This document shows, in pieces, positions 17,411 through 26,893 of a stretch of 64,000 nt of DNA. Numbering within the stretch: position 1 is the first letter of the stretch; every line of letters starts with the position of its first letter. Origin of the DNA: Blastocatellia bacterium (GTDB lineage Bacteria > Acidobacteriota > Blastocatellia > UBA7656 > JADIYM01); contig JADIYM010000003.1 of NCBI GenBank assembly GCA_016705245.1, forward strand, positions 372,001 to 436,000, in the 5' to 3' direction. A model generated the notes under the pieces. It did not search any database. It had not been told where the DNA came from and saw only the letters and a list, made by a program, of their open reading frames with translations. Made by a program: the position numbers and the translations under genes.

Positions 17411-20400
17411 TTAGAAGATGAACTTGATCGCGAGCTGCACCTGACGCCGGCCTTCCTTGTACGCCGTGATGAAGGGCGACGCGGAGATGTCGGTCTGGCC
17501 GTCGTTGATGTACAGATTCGCGTGATTGAACACGTTGTAGAACTCGCCGCGCAGCTGGATCGAATAGCGCTCCGACAACGCGATGTTCTTGTAGAGACCA
17601 CCGTCGAGATTCCAGTAGCCCGGGCGACGGAAGTTGTTGCGCGCCGTCATGTTCGACGGATACGGACCGTAGTCCGCAATACCCGTCAACGGATCGGCGT
17701 ACGCACCGGCCTGCGACAGCTGGTTCGTCAGGTCGATGTACGTGTACAGGTTGCCCTGCGTGTTCTGCGGCGCGGTCGTGCCCTGGCCGTCTATGTCGAT
17801 CGGGCCCGCCTGCAGCAGGCGGTTGCAGCGCAGGAAGCCGTTCGTGCAGTCGAAGATCGTGAACGGGGCGCCAGTGCGCACGTTGACGATGTAGCTCAGC
17901 TGCCAGCCGTCGAGCAGGTGCTTCTGCCAACCGTCGGTGTTCTTCGCGAACGGAACTTCCCAGATACCGCTCGAGATGAACCGGTGACGGACGTCGAAGT
18001 CGGCATTGCCCTTGTCGGTCTCGGGATTGAACGGATCGATCAAGCCGAGGTTGAACAGGTTCGAACCGTCGCTGAACGTCGACGACAGGTTGTCGATCGC
18101 GTGCGACCACGTGTACTTCGCAAGGAACTGCAGGCCCGTCGACTGGAACACGCGCGACTGCACGCCCACCGTCAGCGAGTTGTAGTTCGAGAAGCCGCCG
18201 TTGCGGCGCGCGTTGATCGACGAATACTGCTCGTTGAGACGGCCGTTCGAGCCCGGGCTGAGCGGCAGGCCGTAGTGAATGGCCGAGAACGGACCGTTCA
18301 GGTCCTCGAGCGAATAGAGGTCGACGCCCTTCGAACCCGAGTACTCGAGCGAGCCGACGAGGCCGTTCGCGAACTCATGCTCGAGCGAGGCGCTCCAGAA
18401 GTGCGCATACGCCGTCTTGATGTTCTCGTCGACGTACCTGAGGCTCGTTCGCGGAAGCGTGAACGAACCACCAGCGCCGGCCGCGGGGCCGAGGTTGTCG
18501 ATTGAGATCGGCACCGTATTGATCAGGTCGAGCACGGCGTATGCCGGCGGATTCTGGATGACATTGAACGTCACGTTGCCGAAGTTCCGCTCGAAAGAAA
18601 GGCCGTAGCCGCCGCGAAGCGACGTCTTGCCATCGCCGAACACGTCCCACGCAATACCAATGCGCGGCCCGAAGTTGTCGTTGTCCTTGCCCCACAGTCC
18701 GCCCGCGGGGTTGTCTGCGGACAGGAACACCTCGCCATTGCGGATCTGCTCGAAGATCGTGCTGCCGCTTCCGAGGTGGAAGTTCGAATCGAGGCTCGGA
18801 TCCGCGCTGTGCTGGACGCCGAAGTAGTCCCAGCGGAGGCCGAGATTCAGCGTGACGCGCGGATGGATCTTCCACGAGTCGTTGATGTAGAGAGCACCTT
18901 CGTTGTACCGGTTGTTGCGCAGGAACTGCGGCGCCGAGACCGGGAACTGCACGGTGTCGCCGGGGAACGAGCCCTTCGGATCGATGGCGACCCGGAAGCG
19001 GGCCGTCTGGCCGAGCAGGAGGTTGTCGAGACCGGCGAACGAGCTGCCGCCAAGTTCCTGGACGGCCGATTCGAACGCGCCGAAGAAGTGGTCGTCATGG
19101 ATGCGGATGAACGAGCCGCCGAAGCGGATTGCATGCGATCCGATGGTCCACGTCTGATCCTGGTAGACCTGGAACATGTTCGCCGGACCACCGGCTGGAA
19201 TCGCCGCCGACGGCGAGAACGGATAGTAGCCCGGAAGGCCGACGTCGCGGCCGAGCAGCGTCGACTTGACGTTCTGCTGCAGGTAGAGCGACGGCGTCGC
19301 GGGCTGCTCGCCGAGCGGCTGATCGTTCGCCACGCGGCTGAAAGCGAACTTAGACTGCGACACGAAGTTGTCGCTCCAGACGTGAGTCGCCGATACGAGG
19401 AAGTTGTGGTTCTTCGTGATCGACGGCGAGTTGAAGCCCTGGTACGGGCTGAACGACAGCGCGCCTTCCGCGAACGTGATGTTCTGGTAGGCATAGCGGC
19501 CATACATCGTCGTGCGGTCGCTTATGTTCCAGTCGGCGCGGCCGACGATCTGGTACTGGTCCTGCGGGAATCCGCCGCCGGCATCCGCCGGGATGGTGTA
19601 GAAGACTTCCTGGAAGGCCGGCAGGTTCGACGGGAGCTGCGAGAACGGTCCGCCAGGCGTGCCGCCGATCTCACCGACCGTGAACACGCGACCCGGCGAG
19701 GACGGACCCAGCGCGAACGGCGCGAAGAACGCCTGCACGTTGGCCGGCGTCTGCGAGATCAGCTCCGCGGTCGGAACGAGCGCGATGCTCGTGTCCTGGC
19801 TGCGGACGCGCAGCCACTCGGTGGACTGGAAGAACTGAAGCTTGTCCTTCACGACGGGGCCGCCAACCGAATAGCCGAACTGGTTGCGCGTGAACACACC
19901 CTTCTTGCTCGGTACGAATTGGCCCTTGAGGTTCGCACTATCGGTCGCGAGCGCCGAGATGCGGTTGAACTCGTAGATCGTGCCGTGAAACTCGTTCGTG
20001 CCGGCCTTGGTCGCCACATTGACGACGCCGCCACCGGCGCGGCCGTATTCGGCCGAGAAGTTGTTCGTCAGGACCGTGAACTCCTGAACTGAGTCGAGCG
20101 GAACGGCATTGCCGATGTCCGAGCCATACGTGTCGTTATTGTCAGCGCCGTCGAGCATGACATTCGTGCTCGAAGAGCGCTGGCCGTTGATGTTGAAGCC
20201 TGCGCCGCGATCCGACGTCGTGGTGTTGGGATCCTGCGCTTCAGGATCGACGGCGACCGCGGTACCGGCGAGTTGCACGAGTGCGTACGGATTGCGCGTG
20301 ATCGTCGGCAATTCGCGAATCTGCTTCTCGCTGACCACTGTCGAGAGCACCTGGTTCTCGGTGTTGACCTGGACGCCCTGGTCGCCGGCGACGACGTCGA

Positions 20401-20779
20401 CGACCTCACCCGTCCCGGTTACGTCGAGGGCGACGTCGACGGTCGTCTTGGTGCCGACCGTGACGCGGACCGGAACGGTCTTCGCGCCGAAGCCGCTGCC
20501 TTCAACCCTGACCTCGTAGTCTCCGGGCTGAAGGTTCGAGAAGATGTACGAACCATCGCCCATCGACTTCTGCGTGCGCGTTGCGCCGGTGCCCTTGGAC
20601 TGGACCACGATCGTGGCTCCGGCGATGACCGCGCCCTGAGGGTCCGCGACCGTGCCGGCGATCTGTCCGGTCTCCACCTGTGCGTAGACTGGCGTCTGAA
20701 AGACGGCGGTCAGGACCACGAGCAGCGCGAGCATGATGCTCGCCGCTTGCGTCGGACCGCCGCGCGTTCGGGATTGCAT
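17411..20779 (-). CDS. Oar-like TonB-dependent outer-membrane receptor with N-terminal carboxypeptidase-regulatory domain
   Basis: 1122 aa with SD GGAGG 8 nt before ATG 20779. The signal peptide ends near PVYAQ (residue 34). A CarboxypepD_reg-like domain (GTVADPQGAVIAGATIVV ... YIFSNLQPGDYEVRVEG) spans about residues 38-120. The plug contains RGAGFNINGQRSSS and NVMLDGADNND, then a large 22-strand-type barrel starts near TKAGTNEFHGTIYEF and ends in aromatic IKFIF, as outer-membrane barrels do. Proteins of this form are abundant in Acidobacteria and myxobacteria and import or bind large substrates; the ligand is unknown. Two TonB-like transducers are encoded at 49.6-51.9 kb. Confidence 0.93.
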   Translation of the reverse strand: MQSRTRGGPTQAASIMLALLVVLTAVFQTPVYAQVETGQIAGTVADPQGAVIAGATIVVQSKGTGATRTQKSMGDGSYIFSNLQPGDYEVRVEGSGFGAKTVPVRVTVGTKTTVDVALDVTGTGEVVDVVAGDQGVQVNTENQVLSTVVSEKQIRELPTITRNPYALVQLAGTAVAVDPEAQDPNTTTSDRGAGFNINGQRSSSTNVMLDGADNNDTYGSDIGNAVPLDSVQEFTVLTNNFSAEYGRAGGGVVNVATKAGTNEFHGTIYEFNRISALATDSANLKGQFVPSKKGVFTRNQFGYSVGGPVVKDKLQFFQSTEWLRVRSQDTSIALVPTAELISQTPANVQAFFAPFALGPSSPGRVFTVGEIGGTPGGPFSQLPSNLPAFQEVFYTIPADAGGGFPQDQYQIVGRADWNISDRTTMYGRYAYQNITFAEGALSFSPYQGFNSPSITKNHNFLVSATHVWSDNFVSQSKFAFSRVANDQPLGEQPATPSLYLQQNVKSTLLGRDVGLPGYYPFSPSAAIPAGGPANMFQVYQDQTWTIGSHAIRFGGSFIRIHDDHFFGAFESAVQELGGSSFAGLDNLLLGQTARFRVAIDPKGSFPGDTVQFPVSAPQFLRNNRYNEGALYINDSWKIHPRVTLNLGLRWDYFGVQHSADPSLDSNFHLGSGSTIFEQIRNGEVFLSADNPAGGLWGKDNDNFGPRIGIAWDVFGDGKTSLRGGYGLSFERNFGNVTFNVIQNPPAYAVLDLINTVPISIDNLGPAAGAGGSFTLPRTSLRYVDENIKTAYAHFWSASLEHEFANGLVGSLEYSGSKGVDLYSLEDLNGPFSAIHYGLPLSPGSNGRLNEQYSSINARRNGGFSNYNSLTVGVQSRVFQSTGLQFLAKYTWSHAIDNLSSTFSDGSNLFNLGLIDPFNPETDKGNADFDVRHRFISSGIWEVPFAKNTDGWQKHLLDGWQLSYIVNVRTGAPFTIFDCTNGFLRCNRLLQAGPIDIDGQGTTAPQNTQGNLYTYIDLTNQLSQAGAYADPLTGIADYGPYPSNMTARNNFRRPGYWNLDGGLYKNIALSERYSIQLRGEFYNVFNHANLYINDGQTDISASPFITAYKEGRRQVQLAIKFIF

Positions 20780-21240
20780 GTTGATCTCCTCCCCATTCGG
20801 ATGAATCGGCCTCTGGCCGGTGTCGCCGACAGAGAGTGCAAGGCCCGTGCCTCACTGAAGACCGCAGAGTTTCCTAGGAAAACTGCGGATTGCGACGATC
20901 GAGGAGCATCGTGTGCAACGAATCGTCCAATAGCACGTCGACGTGCACCTCAATGACGGTCGTCAGTGAGCACCGATTTGCGGCGGTTCGGAAGATCGTT
21001 CCGAACTCTCGGAACTCTGGCACTGACCAGTCGCCGTCGGAGGCTTCGAAGACCGGATCGGCCAACCGAAAACCGCGCGGAGGGTGTTGTCTTTTACCTT
21101 GATTTACAGCACAGGCTTCCTGGACCTCGCCTGGCATCTGTTCGTGCACGCGCCGGGAGCAATTGCGCGAACGAAAATTTGGATGCAGCCCTGGATCCCG
21201 AGGCCGACCCGAGCGCTACCGCGCCCGGTAATGATGCGCG
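20780..21240. promoter_or_regulatory. Intergenic region upstream of the TonB receptor gene
   Basis: About 460 bases without a convincing gene; a 91-codon open frame on minus shows no recognisable features. It should hold the receptor promoter and leader, but no consensus element was identified by eye. Near its left end, 21210-21240 contains GCGCTACCGCGCCCGGTAAT, a diverged copy of REP-like family 1. Confidence 0.4.
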
Positions 21241-23232
21241 TCACTTCATGACGTCGGCGATGGCGTGACCTCGTGCGTCGCGCGGAGGTGGTATCCCGAG
21301 CAGATACGACAGCGTCGGCGCGATATCGATCTGTCGCACGGGCCCGATCGTGCGGCCGGCCGCCAGGCCCGCACCGCCCACGATGCAGATCGCCTGCATC
21401 GACCGGCGGAAAGGAAAGAACCCGTGGTTTCCCGATCCGATTGCCGATTTGTCGGGCTCGACGATGTGCGACGACACGCGCGAGAACGGGTAGTAACCCG
21501 GCATGAGATCGTAATAGAGATCACCGCACGCCACGCCGTCGATGCCGAGTCCGACCGTTTCCGCGGGTCGGAACACCGCGCGAACGATGCGCCGCCCCGT
21601 GTTTGGATCACGCGCGGAGAGCAGCGCTTCCTCGACCTCTAGAAGGACGGCTTCCCGGTCGGCCGGCTTCACGACGCCACCCAGTCGCTCCGTTCCATTC
21701 ACCGTGACGAAGAAATCGCTCCATGGAGGAACGCACGCGCGCGTGCGCGCGAGATCGATCGTCTTTCCCGTCGCCGCAAGCAAACCGGCGTGCTCGAGTA
21801 CCGCATTCGGAAAGAAAAACGCGTCGGTAGCGGCCATGCCGTGGTCGCTCACGAGACACACGGCGCCCTCGGGTCCCGCCGCATCGATCAGATGGCCAAG
21901 CCATCGGTCTTCCAACCTGAAAACCTCTTCGTAGACCGGCCACAGCTTTTCGGCGAGGGCGGGGTCATATCGGCGACCTTCAGGATCGAGCGCACCGATC
22001 CACAAGTGGCCCGCGCTATCGGTGGTCGGCGTGTAATGAAAGACCAGGTCGGGGTTCCAGGTTCGCGCCGCGTATTGAATGCCTCGAATACGAAACTCGA
22101 CGTCGAGTCGGACCAGCTCGAGAACCCGTCGCTCGGCCGTACCGTCACCTCCTTCCCAAAGTCTCGGTCCCAGCTCCTTCGAATCGTAGAGGCCGAAGAA
22201 CGCCTCATCGTGGAACCCGCCATACGCGGACGTGTAGGCCGTGATCTCGTCAGCACTCGCGAGCCCCTGCAGTCCGCTGACGCCTCGCTGGTAAAGCGTC
22301 ATCCGCGAGCCGTCGGGCGCGAGGTCGAACAGCCGGAAGTACGTGAACCCGAACAAGCTCCCCTTCGCGATCCGGAATCTCTCGCTAAAGCTCAGGATGT
22401 CGTCAGTGGCTTCCCTCGGTCGGATCGTCGACTCGGCGATCGCGGCCTTCGGATCGCGGCTCCCCTGTCGGATGAGAAGCGTGTCGAGCCCCTTCACCGG
22501 ATCGGACGGATCGTCAAAAACGAGTCCGTAGAACTTTGACTCTGCGACCTCCACGACAATCTCGCGGGAACCCGGGGCACCGGCGGTAGGGAGTTTCCAC
22601 TCCGCGACCGCCGCCGGTCGAAGGTCCGCGGAAGTCAACACGGTCGCCTTGGCGATTTTCGATTCGAATCCGCTGAAGGTCTTCAGCCGGTCCCCTGGAA
22701 TACCGGCCTCGGCAAGCGCCTTCCGATCGCGGTCGCTTGGAAACGTGTGTGTCGCCGAAAGCACGACGACCTTCTTTCCGGCGCGCGCCGCCGAGATCCA
22801 TAGCGGCTCGGCCGTGAGTCCGGTCGAGTGGTACCCCGAGCGATCCTCTAGCAGCGTGTGTTGCGCCTTCGGAAGTTGCGGCACCCAGTTGCCTGAAATG
22901 CCATTGACGTCAGAGTATGCGCCGGTCCAGATCGCCGCGTGGCCGCACGCCGTTTTCGACGGCCACGCCGGTCGAGAGGCCTCGGCGCGAACGCCGGACG
23001 CGACGAGTCGCGCGACGTTTGGCAGCTTGCCCTCGGCAAGCATCTTGTCGATGACCCAGTCAGGCGCTCCGTCCCAAGATACGAGGATCACCCGCTTCAG
23101 CCCTCGAGGCACGGTCGCGGCGCTGCTCCCACCCGCAGTCGCGCTCCCACCGCCTATCACCACGAGAACCGTCAGAAGGATTCCACTTGCCGCCGCCACC
23201 CGGCGCATTCCACGCCCCAGTCGAAGACCCAT
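21241..23232 (-). CDS. Secreted alkaline-phosphatase-superfamily phosphodiesterase / nucleotide pyrophosphatase
   Basis: About 663 aa from ATG 23232, which is preceded by GGGGAGGGGT; an ATG 48 bp upstream is the alternative. A hydrophobic signal segment (ILLTVLVVIGGGSATAGG) is followed by the superfamily metal sites. These are VSWDGAPDW (Asp), PSKTACGHAAIWTG (Thr nucleophile), TTDSAGHLW (Asp/His), LVSDHGMAATD (Asp-His) and SGNHGFFPF (His), in the order of type I phosphodiesterase/NPP enzymes. It is likely periplasmic or secreted and releases phosphate esters. It is divergent from the PHP-btaA-btaB operon, which fits a shared phosphate-economy theme, though this is inference. Confidence 0.9.
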   Translation of the reverse strand: MGLRLGRGMRRVAAASGILLTVLVVIGGGSATAGGSSAATVPRGLKRVILVSWDGAPDWVIDKMLAEGKLPNVARLVASGVRAEASRPAWPSKTACGHAAIWTGAYSDVNGISGNWVPQLPKAQHTLLEDRSGYHSTGLTAEPLWISAARAGKKVVVLSATHTFPSDRDRKALAEAGIPGDRLKTFSGFESKIAKATVLTSADLRPAAVAEWKLPTAGAPGSREIVVEVAESKFYGLVFDDPSDPVKGLDTLLIRQGSRDPKAAIAESTIRPREATDDILSFSERFRIAKGSLFGFTYFRLFDLAPDGSRMTLYQRGVSGLQGLASADEITAYTSAYGGFHDEAFFGLYDSKELGPRLWEGGDGTAERRVLELVRLDVEFRIRGIQYAARTWNPDLVFHYTPTTDSAGHLWIGALDPEGRRYDPALAEKLWPVYEEVFRLEDRWLGHLIDAAGPEGAVCLVSDHGMAATDAFFFPNAVLEHAGLLAATGKTIDLARTRACVPPWSDFFVTVNGTERLGGVVKPADREAVLLEVEEALLSARDPNTGRRIVRAVFRPAETVGLGIDGVACGDLYYDLMPGYYPFSRVSSHIVEPDKSAIGSGNHGFFPFRRSMQAICIVGGAGLAAGRTIGPVRQIDIAPTLSYLLGIPPPRDARGHAIADVMK

Positions 23233-23403
23233 ACCCCTCCCCAGGATCGCTACGCCACGCCCACGGCGAGATCCGTCCACACTGCAGTCACGAAGATTTC
23301 ACAAGAGGATCGAAAGGCGTGAACACGCCGGCAATCCGAAGCCGTCACTCTAGCCCTCGTTGACGATTGCCTCAAGCACGAGCAGGTGAAGGAGGAACGT
23401 TCG

Positions 23404-24609
23404 ATGCCTCGACACACGATTCGCTGGTACGGCGATGCTGCGACCGCCCGAAAGGCGCGGTCGGCCGTCTCGCTCCACAGCCACACGTCCTGTTCGCTCG
23501 AAACGCTCGCCATCGTCGGAACCTGGAAGGAGCGCGGCGTCCTGATCCGTCGACTTGTCGAACGGGCCGAGCGCATGCGGATCGGAAGCAGGCGATCAAG
23601 GGTCGACTTCTCGGATCTCCACTTCACACCGCCTCTCCCACCGCGAGAGGCGCTCGAAGCGGAGCGCGGCCAGATCGAGCGCTCGCTCGACCTCGAGTCA
23701 TTCGTGTCTCTCACGGACCACGATACCTTTGAAAGCGCCGAGGTTCTTCACGATCGATTCGCGGAAGTCAGCGTGCCGTTCTCGACCGAATGGACCGTGC
23801 CATTCGAGTCGAGCTACATCCACCTCGGCATTCACAATGTCCCGCGGCGGGCGATCGCGAGCCTTCAACGGCGCATGCACCGCATCTCGCAGGGCTGCAC
23901 CGAGTGTCGCGATCGCGACACCGTCTGCTTCGGGGCCCACCGCGAGCTTCCCGAGGCTCGGTGGCGATCGGAAGCGCTCGGCGAACTGCTCGAAGAGATC
24001 AGCGGGTACGGCGATGCCCTGACGGTGCTGAACCATCCGGCGTGGGACCTCGGCGGGATAGGCGATGCCGAGAATCGCCGGCTGATCGGGCGGTTCCTTG
24101 CCGTTCACGGCCACGCCATCCACGCCGTCGAGGTCAACGGACTTCGGCCGTGGAAGGAGAACAGCGTGGCGATTTCGATGTCGGAGGCCGCCGGGCTGCC
24201 GATCGTCGCGGGCGGAGATCGGCACGGCTGCGAGCCGGCTGCCGTGCTCAACCTAAGCCAGGCGGACTGCTTTGCCGGATTCGTGTTGGAGATCCGCCGC
24301 GAGCGGCGATCGGAAATCGTCCTGATGCCGCAGTACCGCGAGCCGCTCGGCTTTCGAAAGCTCCAGGCTGTGTGGGATGTGCTGCGCGAATATCCCGAAC
24401 ACTCGGACGGCAAACGTCAGTGGACAGACCGGATCCTCGTCCGAGACGGCTCCGGGCACTTCCAGACGCTCTCCGAGCTCTGGGAGGGCGCCCGATCCGG
24501 ACCGTTCGCGATCGAGGCGTCGCGCGCCCTCACGATGTCGCTAGAGCGATGGCCGCTACGCAACGCCGTCCGGTTGGCGTACGCGACCGAACGGAGGATG
24601 GCCGCATGA
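23404..24609 (+). CDS. PHP-superfamily metal-dependent hydrolase
   Basis: 401 aa from ATG 23404 with AAGGAGG 8 nt upstream. PHP motifs in order are SLHSHTSCS (HxH), SLTDHDTFESA, a conserved Glu at STEWTVPF, LNHPAWD and GGDRHGCE. These would bind two or three metals for phosphoester hydrolysis. The C-terminal third has no recognised domain. The stop overlaps the btaA start (ATGA), so it is probably co-translated with the betaine-lipid genes; a role in headgroup or lipid-phosphate metabolism is a guess from context. Confidence 0.85.
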   Translation: MPRHTIRWYGDAATARKARSAVSLHSHTSCSLETLAIVGTWKERGVLIRRLVERAERMRIGSRRSRVDFSDLHFTPPLPPREALEAERGQIERSLDLESFVSLTDHDTFESAEVLHDRFAEVSVPFSTEWTVPFESSYIHLGIHNVPRRAIASLQRRMHRISQGCTECRDRDTVCFGAHRELPEARWRSEALGELLEEISGYGDALTVLNHPAWDLGGIGDAENRRLIGRFLAVHGHAIHAVEVNGLRPWKENSVAISMSEAAGLPIVAGGDRHGCEPAAVLNLSQADCFAGFVLEIRRERRSEIVLMPQYREPLGFRKLQAVWDVLREYPEHSDGKRQWTDRILVRDGSGHFQTLSELWEGARSGPFAIEASRALTMSLERWPLRNAVRLAYATERRMAA

Positions 24610-25739
24610 TCACGACTCTCAAGGATCGTGCCTTTCAGTCGGTCTTCTCGAACCTGTTCGTCTACAACATCCTCTGGGAAGACTCGGAGGTCGATGCGGC
24701 GTTCCTCGGACTCGACGAGACGTCGGCAGTCCTCGCGATCTCAGCGGCCGGTTGCGGTGTGGCGGGACTCGTGGCCCACAATCCGGCGTCCGTAGACGCC
24801 GTGGACATCAATCGTCATCACCTGGCGTTGGCAGCGCTGAAGGCAACGGCCGCAATGCGACTGCGGTCCTACGACGAGTTCTATGCCCTGTTCGGACTTG
24901 GCGTGCACACGCACCCCGACGCCGTTCTCGGCCGGCTCGTCGACGGTCTGCCTCCGTGGATCGCCGTGTTTTGGGCGCGGCGATCGCACCTGTTCCGGTC
25001 GTCGCTCTACCAGTGCGGCCTGACGGCGCGGATGCTGTCGGCCTTTCGACGGCTGACCGGCGTCGACGCGGACTGGATGCGGTCGCTCGTGCGAAAGTCG
25101 ACGGCCGATCGCATGCGCGACATCGACGACGTCTTCGCGACGGCGATTCGAAAGCCGCACATCGCCGCCGCGCTGAGGTCGCCGGCGCAGTTGCTGAGTC
25201 TAGGGATCAACTTCACTCAGCGGGATCGGTTGCTCGCCGAGAATGGCGGGTGCGATTTTTCGTCTCTAATTCTCGCGCACCTTCGTGCCGTTGCCGGCAC
25301 GAACCTCGAGACCAACTGGTTTGCGTGGTACGCGATCGCCGGAACGTTCAACCACGACCGTTCGGACGCCGCGCCGCCGTTCGTTCGCGCCGGCAATCAC
25401 GAACGCTCCATTCGTGCGACGACTCGGCTGTCGTTCCGTCACGCGAGCATCCTCGACCGGCTGGCAGAGGCGCCGGCGTCGACCTGGTCACACTACATGC
25501 TCTGCGACGCCGTCGACTGGATGCCTGAGCCGGTGCAGCGCCGCCTGTTCGCCGAGATCCACCGGACGAGCCGCGATGGCGGGACGATGCTCTATCGATC
25601 GGTCGAAGACGGATCGATCGTCGAGAGACTCGGGTTGCAGAAGCAGTTTCGATTGAAACAGCCGGACTCGGACGAGGCGTCGCGGCTCGACCGAACGAGG
25701 CAGTATCGGCGGGTCAATTTCTACGAGGTGGTTCAATGA
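24606..25739 (+). CDS. btaA: BtaA-like S-adenosylmethionine:diacylglycerol 3-amino-3-carboxypropyltransferase
   Basis: 377 aa. BtaA moves the aminocarboxypropyl group of SAM onto diacylglycerol, the first step to the phosphorus-free betaine lipid DGTS. The DUF3419/BtaA pattern is visible: LFVYNILWEDSEVD at the N-terminus, AISAAGCGVAGLVAHNP as SAM-binding loop with VDAVDINRHHLAL, then FRSSLYQCGL. Late in the protein come NWFAWYAIAGTFN and MLCDAVDWMPEPVQRRLFAE. The open frame extends upstream, but ATG 24606 overlaps the previous stop. It is followed, again with ATGA overlap, by a methyltransferase that fits BtaB. Confidence 0.86.
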   Translation: MITTLKDRAFQSVFSNLFVYNILWEDSEVDAAFLGLDETSAVLAISAAGCGVAGLVAHNPASVDAVDINRHHLALAALKATAAMRLRSYDEFYALFGLGVHTHPDAVLGRLVDGLPPWIAVFWARRSHLFRSSLYQCGLTARMLSAFRRLTGVDADWMRSLVRKSTADRMRDIDDVFATAIRKPHIAAALRSPAQLLSLGINFTQRDRLLAENGGCDFSSLILAHLRAVAGTNLETNWFAWYAIAGTFNHDRSDAAPPFVRAGNHERSIRATTRLSFRHASILDRLAEAPASTWSHYMLCDAVDWMPEPVQRRLFAEIHRTSRDGGTMLYRSVEDGSIVERLGLQKQFRLKQPDSDEASRLDRTRQYRRVNFYEVVQ

Positions 25740-26359
25740 GCGGGTCGGTGCAATCGCTCGACGAACATCGCGACTTCCTGAACCGGTACTACGGCGCGAC
25801 GCGCCGCGTGTACGACGCCACGAGGAAGCCTTACCTGCTCGGCAGGGACCGTGCACTGACGATGCTGCTGTCGGAACCGTGGACATCGATCGTGGAGGTC
25901 GGTTTTGGAACGGGCCGGAATCTGCAGCGGCTTCGGTCGCGACGTCCGACGGCGAAATACGGTGGCATCGACGCGTGCGACGCGATGGTCGAGCACGCGA
26001 GGGAGAGGTGTCCGTGGGCGAGTCTCGAGCACGGATACGCCGAAGATGCCGACATCGAGGCTGTTCATGGGCAGGCGCCAGACCGCATCCTCTTCTCGTA
26101 CGCGCTGTCGATGATCCCAGAGCCTGAGCGAGCGCTCGATCGAGCGCTCGCGGCGCTCGCGCGGGGTGGCTCGGTCGTCGCGGTGGACTTTGGATCGTTT
26201 GAGGGGATGCCGGGATTCGCGGCGTTGGCGATGCGTGCGTGGTTGGCGCGCTTCCGCGTGCGGCCGCTGACGCCGGACTTCTGGCACCGGCACCGTGCGC
26301 AGGTCACGTCCGTCGCCGGCACGTACGCGGCTGTGGCGGTGATCGGGGCCGGGAGGTGA
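25736..26359 (+). CDS. btaB: BtaB-like SAM-dependent N-methyltransferase
   Basis: 207-aa class I methyltransferase. BtaB would trimethylate the homoserine amino group made by BtaA to give DGTS. An N-terminal region HRDFLNRYYGATRRVYDATR precedes the SAM motif IVEVGFGTGRNLQRL, acidic strand GGIDACDAMV, and motif II ILFSYALSMIPEPERAL. The size and the DFLNRYY...YD.TR start match BtaB rather than ubiquinone methylases. It overlaps btaA by 4 bp. Function is assigned jointly from motif and pairing with btaA. Confidence 0.83.
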   Translation: MSGSVQSLDEHRDFLNRYYGATRRVYDATRKPYLLGRDRALTMLLSEPWTSIVEVGFGTGRNLQRLRSRRPTAKYGGIDACDAMVEHARERCPWASLEHGYAEDADIEAVHGQAPDRILFSYALSMIPEPERALDRALAALARGGSVVAVDFGSFEGMPGFAALAMRAWLARFRVRPLTPDFWHRHRAQVTSVAGTYAAVAVIGAGR

Positions 26360-26394
26360 TTCCCGCAGGTGCCGTCAAGCTAGCATCTCGCCAT

Positions 26395-26885
26395 GGATCC
26401 GCGCGTCGATTCCGCGACCGCGGATCGGTCCATTCCGCGACCGCGGATCGGTCCATTCCGCGACCGCGGATCGGTCCATTCCGCGACCGGCGACCGCGGA
26501 GCGGTCGATGAAATAGCCGTGGGTCGCGCGGGGGCGAGCGCAGCGAGCCTACGCGCGACCCGCGGAACCGCCAGCCACCACGCACCGACCGCGGAGCGGT
26601 CGCACTGTATTGCGAGAGGGACGCTAGTCAATCCGTGCGGATGTCGATCACGGCCTCGCTTCCCGGTGCATCGCCGTCAACGGTAACGACTCGACGAGCA
26701 CGGTGTCGCCTACGACGCACGTCATTATTGGGACTGACGATGCGACCGCTCCGCGGTCGGTGCGTTACGGCCGGCGATTCCGCGGGTCACGCGAGGACTC
26801 GCTGCGCTCGCCCGCGCGACCCACGGCTATTTCATCGACCGCTCCGCGGTCGCGGAATCGACCGCTCCGCGGTCGCGGACTCCTT
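26395..26885. repeat. Palindrome-rich REP-type island 2 (family 2)
   Basis: A second island of the same architecture as 11.75-12.25 kb. It opens with a tandem array of 23-nt units (26408-26476, three copies, core ATTCCGCGACCGCGG) that is the reverse complement of the array in island 1. GACCGCGGAGCGGTC palindromes and the long GGGTCGCGCG / CGCGCGACCC module follow. The remnant at 26693-26737 is next, and then an inverted copy of the palindromes ends just before ccoI. No functional gene is seen. Confidence 0.85.
26693..26737 (+). pseudogene. Second transposase C-terminal remnant inside REP island
   Basis: The plus strand reads DEHGVAYDARHYWD then a stop. This parallels the LLDEHGIAHPGRYLWG ending in island 1 and the usual end of REP-associated transposases. 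A TAA stop lies four codons upstream in frame, so only the tail is left. Family 2 palindromes begin 4-5 bases after the stop, as in island 1. The match is short, so the assignment is tentative. Confidence 0.5.
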
Positions 26886-26893
26886 CCGCTGCG

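Noticed and set aside
20874..21149. 91-codon open frame on minus upstream of the TonB receptor
   Set aside because: No motif, no convincing ribosome binding site, and it occupies the expected promoter region.
23790..24605. Long in-frame extension upstream of btaA
   Set aside because: It overlaps the PHP gene in another frame and is Arg-rich without homology. ATG 24606, overlapping the previous stop, is the credible start.
26408..26476. CRISPR array
   Set aside because: The 23-nt units are contiguous with no unique spacers, and no cas genes are nearby; it is a tandem repeat within a REP island.
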